Below are positions 14,763 to 23,174 of a stretch of 52,576 nt of DNA, in pieces (position 1 is the first letter of the stretch; each line of letters starts with the position of its first letter). The position numbers and the translations under genes are program-made. The notes under the pieces are model-generated. The model searched no databases, was not told the origin of the DNA, and worked only from the letters and a program-made list of their open reading frames with translations. This DNA comes from Nanobdellota archaeon (lineage in GTDB: Archaea > Nanobdellota > Nanobdellia > Woesearchaeales > WJKV01), in contig JAGLWF010000008.1 of the NCBI GenBank assembly GCA_023133595.1, positions 1 to 52,576 on the forward strand, given 5' to 3'.

Positions 14763-14895
14763 TTGAACATCACCTCTCCCCTTGAAACACAAGTATTGTA
14801 TATAAAACTATCCATGAAAACAAGTTTTTTTGAATTGTTTATTAACTCTGGATGAGAATTTAGATATAAAAAGATGCCATGCAGCTGGAGGAAAA

Positions 14896-15009
14896 ATGAA
14901 AACAAGCAAAAACAACACCAAAATGTATTCATAGATGAAAATCAAGCATAACATCAATAAAATCCTTTTTTTATTGATTCAGGTTAGTATATTCTTTCCC
15001 AATTTTTAA
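14896..15009 (+). other. Two candidate micro-ORFs (12 and 24 codons)
   Basis: A TATA box (TAGATATAAA, 14861-14870) precedes a perfect GGAGG (14887-14891). An ATG at 14896 opens a 12-codon frame (MKTSKNNTKMYS). Its stop is followed directly by an ATG at 14935 opening a 24-codon frame with a hydrophobic core (ILFLLIQVSIFF). The second frame contains a 10-bp hairpin (14953-14962 with 14969-14978). This could be a small membrane peptide, an attenuator or a small RNA. Confidence 0.3.
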
Positions 15010-15021
15010 TTATAGTTTAAT

Positions 15022-15633
15022 CTAGGAGAAGTCCTTTTTAGAATCAGAGGATGGACGATATGTAGCATCTAGATAAATTAATTTTAAAGTGATATCTTCA
15101 GCTTCACCTGCTTCTCTTACTAATTTTTCGAATTCATCTTTTTTCTTTAAATCTTCCTCATAACGAGCAATTACAAAAAAGATACCATATCTTCCAGCAT
15201 CATTGAGCCCAGCAATACCACTAAAAGTACCAGATATAAAATGCTCTAAAGACAATCCTTTTTCTTTAGCTGTGTCCCAAAACTCTTTATCATCAGCAAA
15301 TTTTATATCCAGACACACCTTTAGATAAGCTCCTCGAGAAAATTTCGAATCTATAGGACCACCACCAGTATCAACTCTGTTATTATAATCAACATCACAC
15401 AAATCACAAAACATTTCAAACGCCATATGCACTGCAGCCTTAGTAGATATATCATCTTTGAACTTATTTTCACTATCCAAAAAGAAAATCTCACAATAAG
15501 ATTCCAGATTTTTTTTAACTTCTTCACACAATTTTTCAATTCCACTATAAAATTCTTTACATCTTAATTTTAGATTACTTCCGACACTGCTTGCCCTCAG
15601 ATGCTGTTTCAGAAGCTTGATTTCTGGGTCCAT
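15022..15633 (-). CDS. Possible PD-(D/E)XK nuclease-fold protein
   Basis: This 203-residue protein has a central stretch TGGGPIDSKFSRG followed by KVCLDIK. The pattern Asp (95) - about 13 residues - hydrophobic strand - D109-x-K111 resembles the restriction-endonuclease-like PD-(D/E)XK core seen in proteins annotated with GxGPVDFKFS. If so, it would bind metal and cleave nucleic acid. An acidic helix upstream (LCEEVKKNLES) could supply the first core helix. There is no membrane segment and no methyltransferase partner nearby. Family assignment is tentative. Confidence 0.5.
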   Translation of the reverse strand: MDPEIKLLKQHLRASSVGSNLKLRCKEFYSGIEKLCEEVKKNLESYCEIFFLDSENKFKDDISTKAAVHMAFEMFCDLCDVDYNNRVDTGGGPIDSKFSRGAYLKVCLDIKFADDKEFWDTAKEKGLSLEHFISGTFSGIAGLNDAGRYGIFFVIARYEEDLKKKDEFEKLVREAGEAEDITLKLIYLDATYRPSSDSKKDFS

Positions 15634-15855
15634 TTTATATGGTAAAGATATGCAAAAGTATATAAAACTTTCCCGTTTGATACTCCCGTCGAAGGGTAAA
15701 ACATACCCCTTACTCCAAAATCTCCAAATCTCAAACTTCCTCTGTTTCGCTCCAGACTCTATTTTTTAGACAAATTTAGTATAAATCTTACTATAAGTAG
15801 CTTCCACAACTTTTATAAAGCAACTCAGCCTCAAAATGCACATTCGGGGGATAAT
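15634..15855. other. Intergenic region with divergent promoters
   Basis: These 222 nt hold TATA-like sites for both neighbours: TATATAAAAC near 15660 for the minus-strand gene and ACTTTTATAAAGC near 15810 for the plus-strand gene. A 5-bp stem (GGGTA/TACCC) and a TAGTA/TACTA pair are present but weak. No ORF or RNA gene is visible. Confidence 0.4.
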
Positions 15856-16797
15856 ATGATATGCATTATAGCATTTGTAGTATTTGCAGTGATGGCAATA
15901 TTTTCTGCTAACTACAGACCTCTTGCAGCTGAAGCTTTTGACTGTGTCTTCAGAAAAATGACTTTCAGAAAATGCAAGACACGGTTAGATGAAAGGATCA
16001 AGAGCAAGATCACTGGAAAACTAATGGGGCACACTCCAAAAGGAGCTGCGTTTGTATTCAAACGTTTTGAGATCCTGTCCTGGATTTTCGTGATAGTAAC
16101 TATCGTATCGCTAGCATATTCAGGATATTCAACCTACAATTATATACAATACGGAAACTGTTATGGTCCTGAAGTGACTGGTGGATTTTGCATATACAAC
16201 GCACTTGAAGGAGAAAAATTCACAGAACTGCAGAAAAAGATAGAAGGAGAAACCATACTTCCAGATGCAGATGATGATCCAGCAATCGGTTTGGAAGATG
16301 CAAAAGTCACAATGATTGAATTCGGATGTTATTCCTGCCCGCACACAAGAGAGGCACAGCAGATAGTAAGAGAGGTAGTAAGCCAGTACAAAGATCGGAT
16401 CAAATTTGTTTTCAGGGATTTCCCTATCGAACAAATCTACGGAGACGCTTTTCTTCATGCAGAAGCTGCGAACTGCGCCTTGGAACAGGACATGTTCTGG
16501 GAGATGCACGAACTGATCTTCACTGAGCAAGAAGTTTGCGGTGAAGAGGTTCATCCTGAAGATCATATCGAGGATGCTGCAAAAAGAATAGGATTAAATA
16601 TGAAGGAATTCAAGAAATGCATGAAAGAGCACCGATATAAGGAAGAGATTGAAAAAGACTTCAATGACGGTCTGAAAGCAGGTGTCTCTGGAACCCCGAC
16701 ATTCTTCATCAATGGAAGAAGGATCATCGGCCCTAAACCGATAAAAGCTTTCCAGAAGATAATCGATGAAGAACTGGAAAAAGCAGGTGAGATCTGA
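15856..16797 (+). CDS. Membrane DsbA/DSBA-like thiol oxidoreductase
   Basis: Two hydrophobic segments (residues 1-18 and about 74-90) precede a thioredoxin-fold domain. The active site is CYSC (158-161, followed by PH) and the cis-proline loop is SGTPTFF, as in the DSBA family. The oxidoreductase domain should face outside and form or isomerise disulfides in exported proteins. The gene overlaps the cysteine desulfurase start by one base (TGATG), suggesting coupling. A second such protein is at 19472. The start at 15856 follows GGGGGATA, an acceptable ribosome-binding site. Confidence 0.85.
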   Translation: MICIIAFVVFAVMAIFSANYRPLAAEAFDCVFRKMTFRKCKTRLDERIKSKITGKLMGHTPKGAAFVFKRFEILSWIFVIVTIVSLAYSGYSTYNYIQYGNCYGPEVTGGFCIYNALEGEKFTELQKKIEGETILPDADDDPAIGLEDAKVTMIEFGCYSCPHTREAQQIVREVVSQYKDRIKFVFRDFPIEQIYGDAFLHAEAANCALEQDMFWEMHELIFTEQEVCGEEVHPEDHIEDAAKRIGLNMKEFKKCMKEHRYKEEIEKDFNDGLKAGVSGTPTFFINGRRIIGPKPIKAFQKIIDEELEKAGEI

Positions 16798-17981
16798 TGG
16801 GCCTCAACCCAGAAAAGCTAAGAAAAGATTTTCCGATACTGGATACAAAAGTAAAAGGCAGACCAATAATCTACATGGACAGCGCATGCCAGACTCTAAG
16901 ACCAATACAAGTCATCAATAAAATAAATGAATACTATAATGAATATCCAGTGTGCGGAGATCGAAGCCAGCACAAGCTAGGAAAAAGAGTGGACGAAGAG
17001 ATAGCAAAGGCAAGAAAGATCTTCAGGAAATTCTTTAATGCGAAACATTCCGAAGAATTCATCTTCACAAAAAATACAACAGAAAGTATCAATATTATCG
17101 CAAACGCACTGAAATTCAAACCAGGTGATGCAGTATTATGCTCAGATAAGGAACACAATTCAAACTTGCTGCAGTGGCAGATAAAAAAAGATATCAAGCA
17201 TAATATTTTCGAGTTCGGAAATATAGAAGATTTCAAAAGCAAACTGACCAAAAACACAAGACTGGTATCTGTAGTCCACACGTCAAACATGGACGGAACA
17301 TCAAATCCAATAAAAGAGATGATAAAGATAGCTCATGATAACGAATCATTAGTTCTAATCGACGGTGCCCAGTCAGCACCGCACAGGGAAATCAACCTGA
17401 AAAAATTAGATGCAGACTTTTTCGCATGCTCTGGCCACAAGATGCTGGGACCGTCAGGAACAGGCCTCCTCTTCGGAAAAAAAGAACAGTTGGAAAATTT
17501 AAATCCATTCCTAGTCGGAGGGGGAACAGTCGAGGAATCAACATACACAACACATCACTGGGAACCATTGCCGAACAGAATAGAGCCTGGTCTTCAAAAT
17601 TACGCAGGAATCATCGGATTAGGAGAAGCTGTGCATTACCTTGATAAGATCAGATTGAAAAATATACAAAAGCATGAAGCAAACCTGAACAAAAAAGCAA
17701 CAGATGCACTAGGAGACGTGGTAGATCTGATATCAAAAGATCAGGAGAGAGCAGGAATCTTCAGTTTTAACATAAAAAACTTAACACCTCACAACATAGC
17801 AATCATGCTTGACAATTCAGCAAATATCATGATCAGGAGTGGTGCGCACTGCGTGCATTCGTGGTTCAACAAGCACAATATGACAGGAAGTGCAAGAGCC
17901 TCATTCTATTTCTATAATACAGAAGAAGAAATAGATATATTCATAGAAGAAATAAAAAAATTAAGAAAACATCTTACATAA
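16797..17981 (+). CDS. Cysteine desulfurase (SufS/CsdA type)
   Basis: This 394-residue class V aminotransferase-fold enzyme has an LIDGAQSAPH cofactor motif, the PLP lysine in SGHKMLGPSG (Lys215), and the catalytic-loop cysteine in RSGAHCVHSWF (Cys352). It takes sulfur from cysteine to form a persulfide for Fe-S cluster or thio-cofactor synthesis. The SxHK plus short loop pattern is the SufS/CsdA group. No SufBCD or IscU gene is adjacent; the only coupled neighbour is the DsbA-like gene, which is unexpected. Confidence 0.9.
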   Translation: MGLNPEKLRKDFPILDTKVKGRPIIYMDSACQTLRPIQVINKINEYYNEYPVCGDRSQHKLGKRVDEEIAKARKIFRKFFNAKHSEEFIFTKNTTESINIIANALKFKPGDAVLCSDKEHNSNLLQWQIKKDIKHNIFEFGNIEDFKSKLTKNTRLVSVVHTSNMDGTSNPIKEMIKIAHDNESLVLIDGAQSAPHREINLKKLDADFFACSGHKMLGPSGTGLLFGKKEQLENLNPFLVGGGTVEESTYTTHHWEPLPNRIEPGLQNYAGIIGLGEAVHYLDKIRLKNIQKHEANLNKKATDALGDVVDLISKDQERAGIFSFNIKNLTPHNIAIMLDNSANIMIRSGAHCVHSWFNKHNMTGSARASFYFYNTEEEIDIFIEEIKKLRKHLT

Positions 17982-18212
17982 TTATCTTTGTCTTCTTACA
18001 TTCCATAATTTTCCAGTATCTGGTTTAAGATTAAATGCTACTTCTCCATCCCATCCTGGAAGCGGTCTTACAAGCTGGGATTTTGGCGCGACCTTATGTT
18101 GATACTCTTTTCTTCCGCTCTTGATTGTCAGAATATAGCCATCTGCCACCTTCCTTTTTCTGATGATCTTTCCTGTTTTAGGCATGTTCTTCAGACTTGG
18201 ATATCTTACCAT
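17982..18212 (-). CDS. Small basic beta-rich protein, family member 2
   Basis: This 76-residue basic protein shares its strand pattern with the genes at 14514 and 22863: TGKIIRKRK, GYILTIKSG, YQHKV, then EVAFNLKPDTGKLWNVRR. A GAGGTGAT ribosome-binding site lies a few bases before the ATG at 18212, and a TATA box (TTTATATATAG on the minus strand) stands further upstream. Nucleic-acid binding is inferred from charge and size. It is convergent with the cysteine desulfurase with no gap. Confidence 0.7.
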   Translation of the reverse strand: MVRYPSLKNMPKTGKIIRKRKVADGYILTIKSGRKEYQHKVAPKSQLVRPLPGWDGEVAFNLKPDTGKLWNVRRQR

Positions 18213-18260
18213 ATTATCACCTCATATTGAAAATAAAGGGGTTTCTATATATAAATATTT

Positions 18261-18314
18261 TGAAAATTTCTAGTGAAATTTTCAAATCCACAAAATTATT
18301 GGCTATAATTTTGT
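18261..18314. repeat. Two tandem perfect inverted repeats between divergent promoters
   Basis: TGAAAATTT (18261-18269) pairs with AAATTTTCA (18276-18284), and ACAAAATTA (18290-18298) pairs with TAATTTTGT (18306-18314). Each has a 6-7 nt spacer. They lie between the TATA boxes of the minus-strand gene (18212) and the plus-strand flavoprotein (18364), a natural place for operators. Confidence 0.5.
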
Positions 18315-18363
18315 ACTTTCTAAAGCAAAAAGTTTATTAATAATAGTGCCTATAAAGGAAATA

Positions 18364-19377
18364 ATGAAAAAAAGAGGTACTGTCAAAGTCAAGATAAAGG
18401 GTAAAGCACCCAAGGATGTTCTATACGATGTGATAGTGGTAGGCGGGGGCCCTGCAGGTCTCACAGCAGCAAGCAACACAGCATTGAGAGGCCTTAAGAC
18501 ATTATTAATCGAAGCAGACAAGAAGACAGGTGGAAAACCTCACCAGTTCTATTCAGAGAAATGCGTCTTTGACCATCCTGGTTTTCCAGAAGGGGTAACA
18601 GGAGAAGAACTAGCCCACAGATTATGGCAGCAGGCGCACAAGAACAATGTAATAATCCACAAGCACGAACAGATGACAGACTTAGATGTGAAAAATACAG
18701 TAAAGACAATCAAGACTTCGAAAGGATCCTATAAAGCAAAAGCAGTCATCATCTGCACTGGATTATTAAGCATCCCACGAAGGCTTCCGCCATTAGAAAA
18801 CTACAAAGGAAAAGGTGTGCATTATATAGTAAGGGTTCCAAAGCGTTACAAGAACAAAAACATCCTGATAGTCGGCAGCGGGGATAATGCATTTGACAAT
18901 GCAAACATGCTGGCCAAATTTGCAAAATCAATCACGCTCATAAGCAGGGGCGACAAATTAAGTGCAAAACCTGCTTCCATAAAGTTAGCAAAAAAGAATA
19001 AAGTAAACATTCTCTACAACACAGAACTTGAAAAATTAACAGACGGCGGACGGATCCATAAAGCACATCTTACAAACAACAAGACAAAAAAACAAACAAT
19101 CCTGAAAACAAATGCTGTCATAATAAACATCGGGTTCTTGTCAGCGCAAAAGTTCCTGAAAGAATTAGGCATGAAACTACAGAAGACAGGAGCAATAAAA
19201 GTAGATCAACACATGCAGTCCAGTATCAAAGGTGTGTTTGCAGCTGGAGATGTGGCTGGCCAGTTAAACCTTATATCAATTGCATGTTCTTCGGGCATAA
19301 GAGCTGCGCTAGGAGTTTTCAAATACTTAAAGAAAGACTTTGTTCTAAGGGTCCACAGGGAAACAAAAGTATGCTGA
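18364..19377 (+). CDS. Thioredoxin-reductase-fold flavoprotein lacking CxxC
   Basis: The FAD site is GGGPAGLTAASN near the N-terminus, the NAD(P) site ILIVGSGDNAFDNA lies in the middle, and the C-terminal FAD motif is GVFAAGDVAGQ. The redox CxxC that thioredoxin reductases carry before the NADP domain is absent; that segment reads GVHYIVRVPKRY. It therefore resembles ferredoxin/flavodoxin-NADP reductases of the TrxB-like type, or passes electrons directly to a partner. The DsbA-like protein 95 nt downstream is a possible partner only by position. The ATG at 18364 is about 30 nt after a TATA box; the GTG at 18346 is less likely. Confidence 0.85.
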   Translation: MKKRGTVKVKIKGKAPKDVLYDVIVVGGGPAGLTAASNTALRGLKTLLIEADKKTGGKPHQFYSEKCVFDHPGFPEGVTGEELAHRLWQQAHKNNVIIHKHEQMTDLDVKNTVKTIKTSKGSYKAKAVIICTGLLSIPRRLPPLENYKGKGVHYIVRVPKRYKNKNILIVGSGDNAFDNANMLAKFAKSITLISRGDKLSAKPASIKLAKKNKVNILYNTELEKLTDGGRIHKAHLTNNKTKKQTILKTNAVIINIGFLSAQKFLKELGMKLQKTGAIKVDQHMQSSIKGVFAAGDVAGQLNLISIACSSGIRAALGVFKYLKKDFVLRVHRETKVC

Positions 19378-19471
19378 TTATAGCAAAACAAAGCGTGCTA
19401 TGCACGCACTAAAATTCATAACATTTATAAATAGACATTCTGTCTTGAGAGTAAGCGAAGGGGGTTTTGTT

Positions 19472-21082
19472 ATGATAGAAGAAAAGATTAATCCGGCTAT
19501 TCATTCTGCACCTAAGACAGTGCAAAAAAAAGAAAAAAATCCATGGAAATATGTTTCACTTGTCCTGGCTATCCTTCTGGTCATTTCAATTGTTCAGATC
19601 TACAGATCAGGTGATGGTACAGAAGATATCACTGGATTCGCAATCGATCCGCAGATAGAAGCAAGAAACAAGATATTGATGGATGACGATGCTGTCATGG
19701 GAGATCCAGACGCGCCTATCACAATGGTCGTATTCTCTGAATATCAATGCCCGTTCAGTTCACGGCACGAGATACAGACAATACCTTTGATAAAAGAAAA
19801 TTATATTGATACTGGCAAGGTTAAGTATGTATTCAGGGACCTGCCGTTAAGTTTCCATCCATTTGCGCAGAAAGCAGCAGAAGCGTCTGAATGTGCAGAT
19901 GAACAAGGAAAGTTCTGGGAGTACAACAAAATATTGTTTGAGAACAACCAGGCACTTGATACTCCTAACTTAAAGAAATATGCAGAGAACCTAGGACTAA
20001 ACACAGAACAGTTCGACGAATGTCTTGATTCTGGAAAATATGCAGAAGAAGTAAACAAGGATGCACAGGATGCTAATGCAAACGGTATCAGTGGAACACC
20101 AGCCACATTAGTAAATGGAGAATTGATCTCAGGTGCACAGCCATACCAAGTCTTTGCTGAAAAGTTCGAAGAAATCTTGAACAGCGGAATGCCAACTGGA
20201 GCTGCAGCAGCACCACCACCGCAGCCAGAGAATCCAAACGGATTAAGAGATACGTCCAATGATCCGGAGATAAAGCTGACAATCATCAATGACAAGAATT
20301 GCCCTGCATCACTATGTGATACCAGCAGAGTATTGGAATCAATAGAGCAACAATTGTTTCCAACAACAACTGTCACCTACCTGGACATTGCAGATACACA
20401 AGCTCTTGTAAAACAATTGGATATCCAGGCACTGCCAGCTTATGTCTTTGACAAGAAGATAAAAGAAGCTGCAAACTATCCGCTAGTGCAGGAAGCAATG
20501 ATCGAGAAAGGTGACAAAGTCATGATACAGCCAAGTGCTGTCGAGGCTTCATTATACTTGACACCACCATCCATAGATGACGACCCTATGTTAGGGGAAA
20601 CAGACGCACCAGTCACAATAATCGAATTCTCAGAATATCAATGTCCTTTCTGTGGTAAATATATACGGGAAACTTTTCCAAAGATAAAGGAAGAGTATAT
20701 AGATACTGGAAAGGTCAGATATGTCTTCCGGGATTTTCCATTAGGTTTCCATGAATATGCACAGAAAGCAGCAGAAGCTGCTGAATGTGCAGACGATCAA
20801 GGAAATTTCTGGGAATACCACGACTTATTGTTCGAGCATCAGGCAGAGCTCAACATTGATAAGTTCAAAGAGTTTGCAAAAGAATTAGAATTAGACACAG
20901 AACAGTTCAACGAATGCCTGGACACTTCGAAATACGCAGACGAGGTTGCAAAAGACATCCAAGCTGCAACAGAATTCGGTGTCGGCGGAACTCCAGCATT
21001 CTTTGTGAACGGCTATAGCCTAAGCGGTGCAATGCCATTCAAAGCATTCAAAGAACTGATAGAAGCAGAACTTAAGGACTAA
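19472..21082 (+). CDS. Membrane-anchored protein with three thioredoxin-fold domains
   Basis: A transmembrane anchor (about residues 25-44) precedes three domains. Domain 1 is DsbA-like but its active site reads CPFS (Cys93, Ser96), so it has one thiol. Domain 2 (about 265-345) is thioredoxin-like with a C-x4-C pair (CPASLC, Cys277/282) and a LPAYVF cis-Pro. Domain 3 is DsbA-like with an intact CPFC (391-394) and GGTPAFFVNG. Domains 1 and 3 are clearly an internal duplication. The protein should work in disulfide chemistry outside the membrane, perhaps as an internal relay. The ATG at 19472 follows GAAGGGGG; the upstream frame to 19400 is not needed. Confidence 0.85.
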   Translation: MIEEKINPAIHSAPKTVQKKEKNPWKYVSLVLAILLVISIVQIYRSGDGTEDITGFAIDPQIEARNKILMDDDAVMGDPDAPITMVVFSEYQCPFSSRHEIQTIPLIKENYIDTGKVKYVFRDLPLSFHPFAQKAAEASECADEQGKFWEYNKILFENNQALDTPNLKKYAENLGLNTEQFDECLDSGKYAEEVNKDAQDANANGISGTPATLVNGELISGAQPYQVFAEKFEEILNSGMPTGAAAAPPPQPENPNGLRDTSNDPEIKLTIINDKNCPASLCDTSRVLESIEQQLFPTTTVTYLDIADTQALVKQLDIQALPAYVFDKKIKEAANYPLVQEAMIEKGDKVMIQPSAVEASLYLTPPSIDDDPMLGETDAPVTIIEFSEYQCPFCGKYIRETFPKIKEEYIDTGKVRYVFRDFPLGFHEYAQKAAEAAECADDQGNFWEYHDLLFEHQAELNIDKFKEFAKELELDTEQFNECLDTSKYADEVAKDIQAATEFGVGGTPAFFVNGYSLSGAMPFKAFKELIEAELKD

Positions 21083-21303
21083 TTTTCTTCTTTTTCTTTT
21101 ATTTCTTTTTCTTTAGAGTCACTAGAGTCTTCTGAGACAAAATCTCTCACAGCATGTGCAGTATCTACTATTTTCTCTCCAGAATCCTTGAACTCATCAA
21201 CAAATCCAGAAGAGTGATCATCACCCAATGCTTTATATGCAAAGAAAGCCAGCAGCAAACCAATCACCAGCACCAATAGTATCAGGCCAAGTTTTCTTGT
21301 CAT
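21079..21303 (-). CDS. Small single-pass membrane protein
   Basis: This 74-residue protein has an N-terminal transmembrane helix (LGLILLVLVIGLLLAFFAY) followed by an acidic, Ser/Lys/Glu-rich tail. The ATG at 21303 (MTRKLGL) is preferred over the upstream extension to 21462, which would run under the divergent M16 promoter. Its stop overlaps the end of the convergent triple-domain oxidoreductase by 4 nt. Function unknown. Confidence 0.6.
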   Translation of the reverse strand: MTRKLGLILLVLVIGLLLAFFAYKALGDDHSSGFVDEFKDSGEKIVDTAHAVRDFVSEDSSDSKEKEIKEKEEN

Positions 21304-21442
21304 GTAAATACCTATCAAAAAAACATATATAAATATATGCTTTTCAACAAAAAGATTTATATATGGAATTGCTTCCTCTATAGCGGAAACCCAACTAGAA
21401 GTTCTGGGAGCCCAAGAAAGAGAGAAAAGGGAAGAAAAAGAG

Positions 21443-22735
21443 ATGGTAAGAACACGATACATTTACGGGGCACCTGTCCAGAAAGCGATTCTTGATAATG
21501 GTTTAACATTAATCACATCAAAAGTTAATACTCCGGCCACTGCAATCAATATCAGTTTAAAGGCTGGGATGAATCGAGAACCAAGAGAACTAGGTGGATT
21601 GGCGCATTTTCTTGAACATATGTTATTTGAAGGGACTAGTGGAAGAACACAGGAAAAGATTGCAAAAATGATGGATGAACATGGCAGTGATTACAATGCT
21701 GGCACTGATGTGGAAAGTATTGAATCTACCTCAATGGTTGTTAACGAAGACCTTCCTGAGGCATTAAAGCTTATGGCAGAGATGACATTTGAAGTGGATA
21801 TTAATCCCAGGAGAGTTGGAACTGAAAGAAATGTAGTCCTACAAGAGCTCAGGGAAGATAGAGATGTTCCTGAGGAAGTTGTAGATGATCATTTTCATAG
21901 GGATCTATTAAAAAAACATCCTGCAAGATACCCAGTCCTAGGAAAAGGAAGGACCATAAAAGCTATAAAGCCGTCGCATCTGCGTGATTTTTATGGCGAA
22001 TTTTTTGTTCCTAATAACATTATTCTCACTATTGTTGGAGGGGGTATATCAGGAGGAGTAACTGGCAGGACAAGGGGTCTTGTAGAAAAGCTTCCGTTTG
22101 GAAAACGATCTGCTCAAGAACTTCCAGAATATCCTTTTACAGATGAACCTCTGACAGTAGTCGGGACAGAACGTTTTATTAGGAAAAGTTATTTTGATGC
22201 TGCATATGTTACCTTAGGTGTCTTGCTAAAAGATGAAAAAGGAACTATTAATTACAATCATCCGGATCATCATGTTGCAAGTGTTATAAGTAATCTATTA
22301 ACAGAAGGGGAACGTTCGCGATTATTCTGGCTTGTCAGGAAAAAAGGAGGTCATTGTTATGGCATTGAAAGTGATTTTGATACTTATACTGATCTTGGGC
22401 TTTTTGCTGTTTCTTTCAGCACTGCAAAGAGTAGGGTAAAAAAAGTTCTGAATATCATATATCGGGAGATTGAAAGATTTAAAACTACTCTTGTGCCAGA
22501 AGAAGAACTCAAAAGAGAGAAGATATCAATAGCAAAAGCATGTACGATGGCAGGGCAAGATCTTGATGATCGTGCTGAAGAATTCGCACTATACGAAGCA
22601 TTTAGTAGACGCGGATTAGGTGATCTCGAACGCCATCTGGACTGTATCGAGGCAGTAACACCAGAAAGAATCCGTGATTTTGCAAGAAGATTTTTCGATT
22701 TAAACAAGTTCTCCCTTGTCGCATACACACCATAA
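21443..22735 (+). CDS. M16-family zinc peptidase (pitrilysin type)
   Basis: The inverse zinc motif HFLEH (His55, Glu58, His59) is followed about 75 residues later by NVVLQELRED, which supplies the third ligand. A second, non-catalytic M16 half with YNHPDHHVASVISNLL and an R/Y-containing substrate region follows. The length of 430 aa matches a single two-domain subunit such as the processing-peptidase-like bacterial enzymes, which act as dimers. It degrades or processes peptides, probably in the cytosol as no signal is seen. A TATA box (GATTTATATATGG near 21352) gives a leader of about 60 nt. Confidence 0.92.
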   Translation: MVRTRYIYGAPVQKAILDNGLTLITSKVNTPATAINISLKAGMNREPRELGGLAHFLEHMLFEGTSGRTQEKIAKMMDEHGSDYNAGTDVESIESTSMVVNEDLPEALKLMAEMTFEVDINPRRVGTERNVVLQELREDRDVPEEVVDDHFHRDLLKKHPARYPVLGKGRTIKAIKPSHLRDFYGEFFVPNNIILTIVGGGISGGVTGRTRGLVEKLPFGKRSAQELPEYPFTDEPLTVVGTERFIRKSYFDAAYVTLGVLLKDEKGTINYNHPDHHVASVISNLLTEGERSRLFWLVRKKGGHCYGIESDFDTYTDLGLFAVSFSTAKSRVKKVLNIIYREIERFKTTLVPEEELKREKISIAKACTMAGQDLDDRAEEFALYEAFSRRGLGDLERHLDCIEAVTPERIRDFARRFFDLNKFSLVAYTP

Positions 22736-22862
22736 GAATTCTAGAATTAAATTAAAAATTAAATCCAATCATAACTAGACTCTACCAATAATTTAACCAA
22801 AGAATATATTTCTTATATTATCAGAAAACAAATAAAAAAGAACAATAAAAAAAATAGAAAAT
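22736..22862. other. AT-rich intergenic region, convergent ends
   Basis: These 127 nt lie between two convergent genes and are AT-rich, with scattered short A- and T-tracts that may terminate transcription from both sides. I see no ORF or RNA structure. Confidence 0.4.
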
Positions 22863-23093
22863 TTATATCAATCTTGTTATTTTTGCTAACTTCTTTCCTC
22901 TCTTACCATGAGGTCCTGGCTGTGGATGCAGAGTGAATTTGACAGGAACTTTCTTAGGCAGTGTCCTGAATTTTCCTACTGGCACTTCGAATGGATATAT
23001 CTTTCGGGTGCCTGTCTCTGTTACTTCACCTGTCCAGGCTGTAAAACCTTTAAACACTCTTCTGACCCTTCCGGTATGAACTTTTGCTGGCAT
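22863..23093 (-). CDS. Small basic beta-rich protein, family member 3
   Basis: This 76-residue, very basic protein has strands HTGRVRRVFKG, WTGEVTETG, KIYPFEVP, VPVKFTLHP and KKLAKITRLI. It shares layout with the genes at 14514 and 17982. The ATG at 23093 lies 4 nt after GAGGTGAT, so the three extra upstream codons are excluded. A ribosomal or chromatin role would fit its size and charge, but I do not recognise a named family. Confidence 0.7.
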   Translation of the reverse strand: MPAKVHTGRVRRVFKGFTAWTGEVTETGTRKIYPFEVPVGKFRTLPKKVPVKFTLHPQPGPHGKRGKKLAKITRLI

Positions 23094-23174
23094 TTGTATC
23101 ACCTCATAAACAAACTTATACAGAAAAAGCCTATAATAGTATATAATTGTTTCGATAATTTAAAGCGAAAAAAG

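Noticed and set aside
15640-15855. Structured RNA in the 15.7-kb intergenic region
   Set aside because: Only 5-bp stems are present and promoters for both flanking genes account for the region.
18364-19377. Conventional thioredoxin reductase
   Set aside because: The redox-active CxxC is missing from its usual place before the NAD(P) domain.
19801-20376. 191-codon minus-strand frame opposite the triple thioredoxin-fold gene
   Set aside because: A shadow of a well-supported gene; composition is atypical and no start signal is present.
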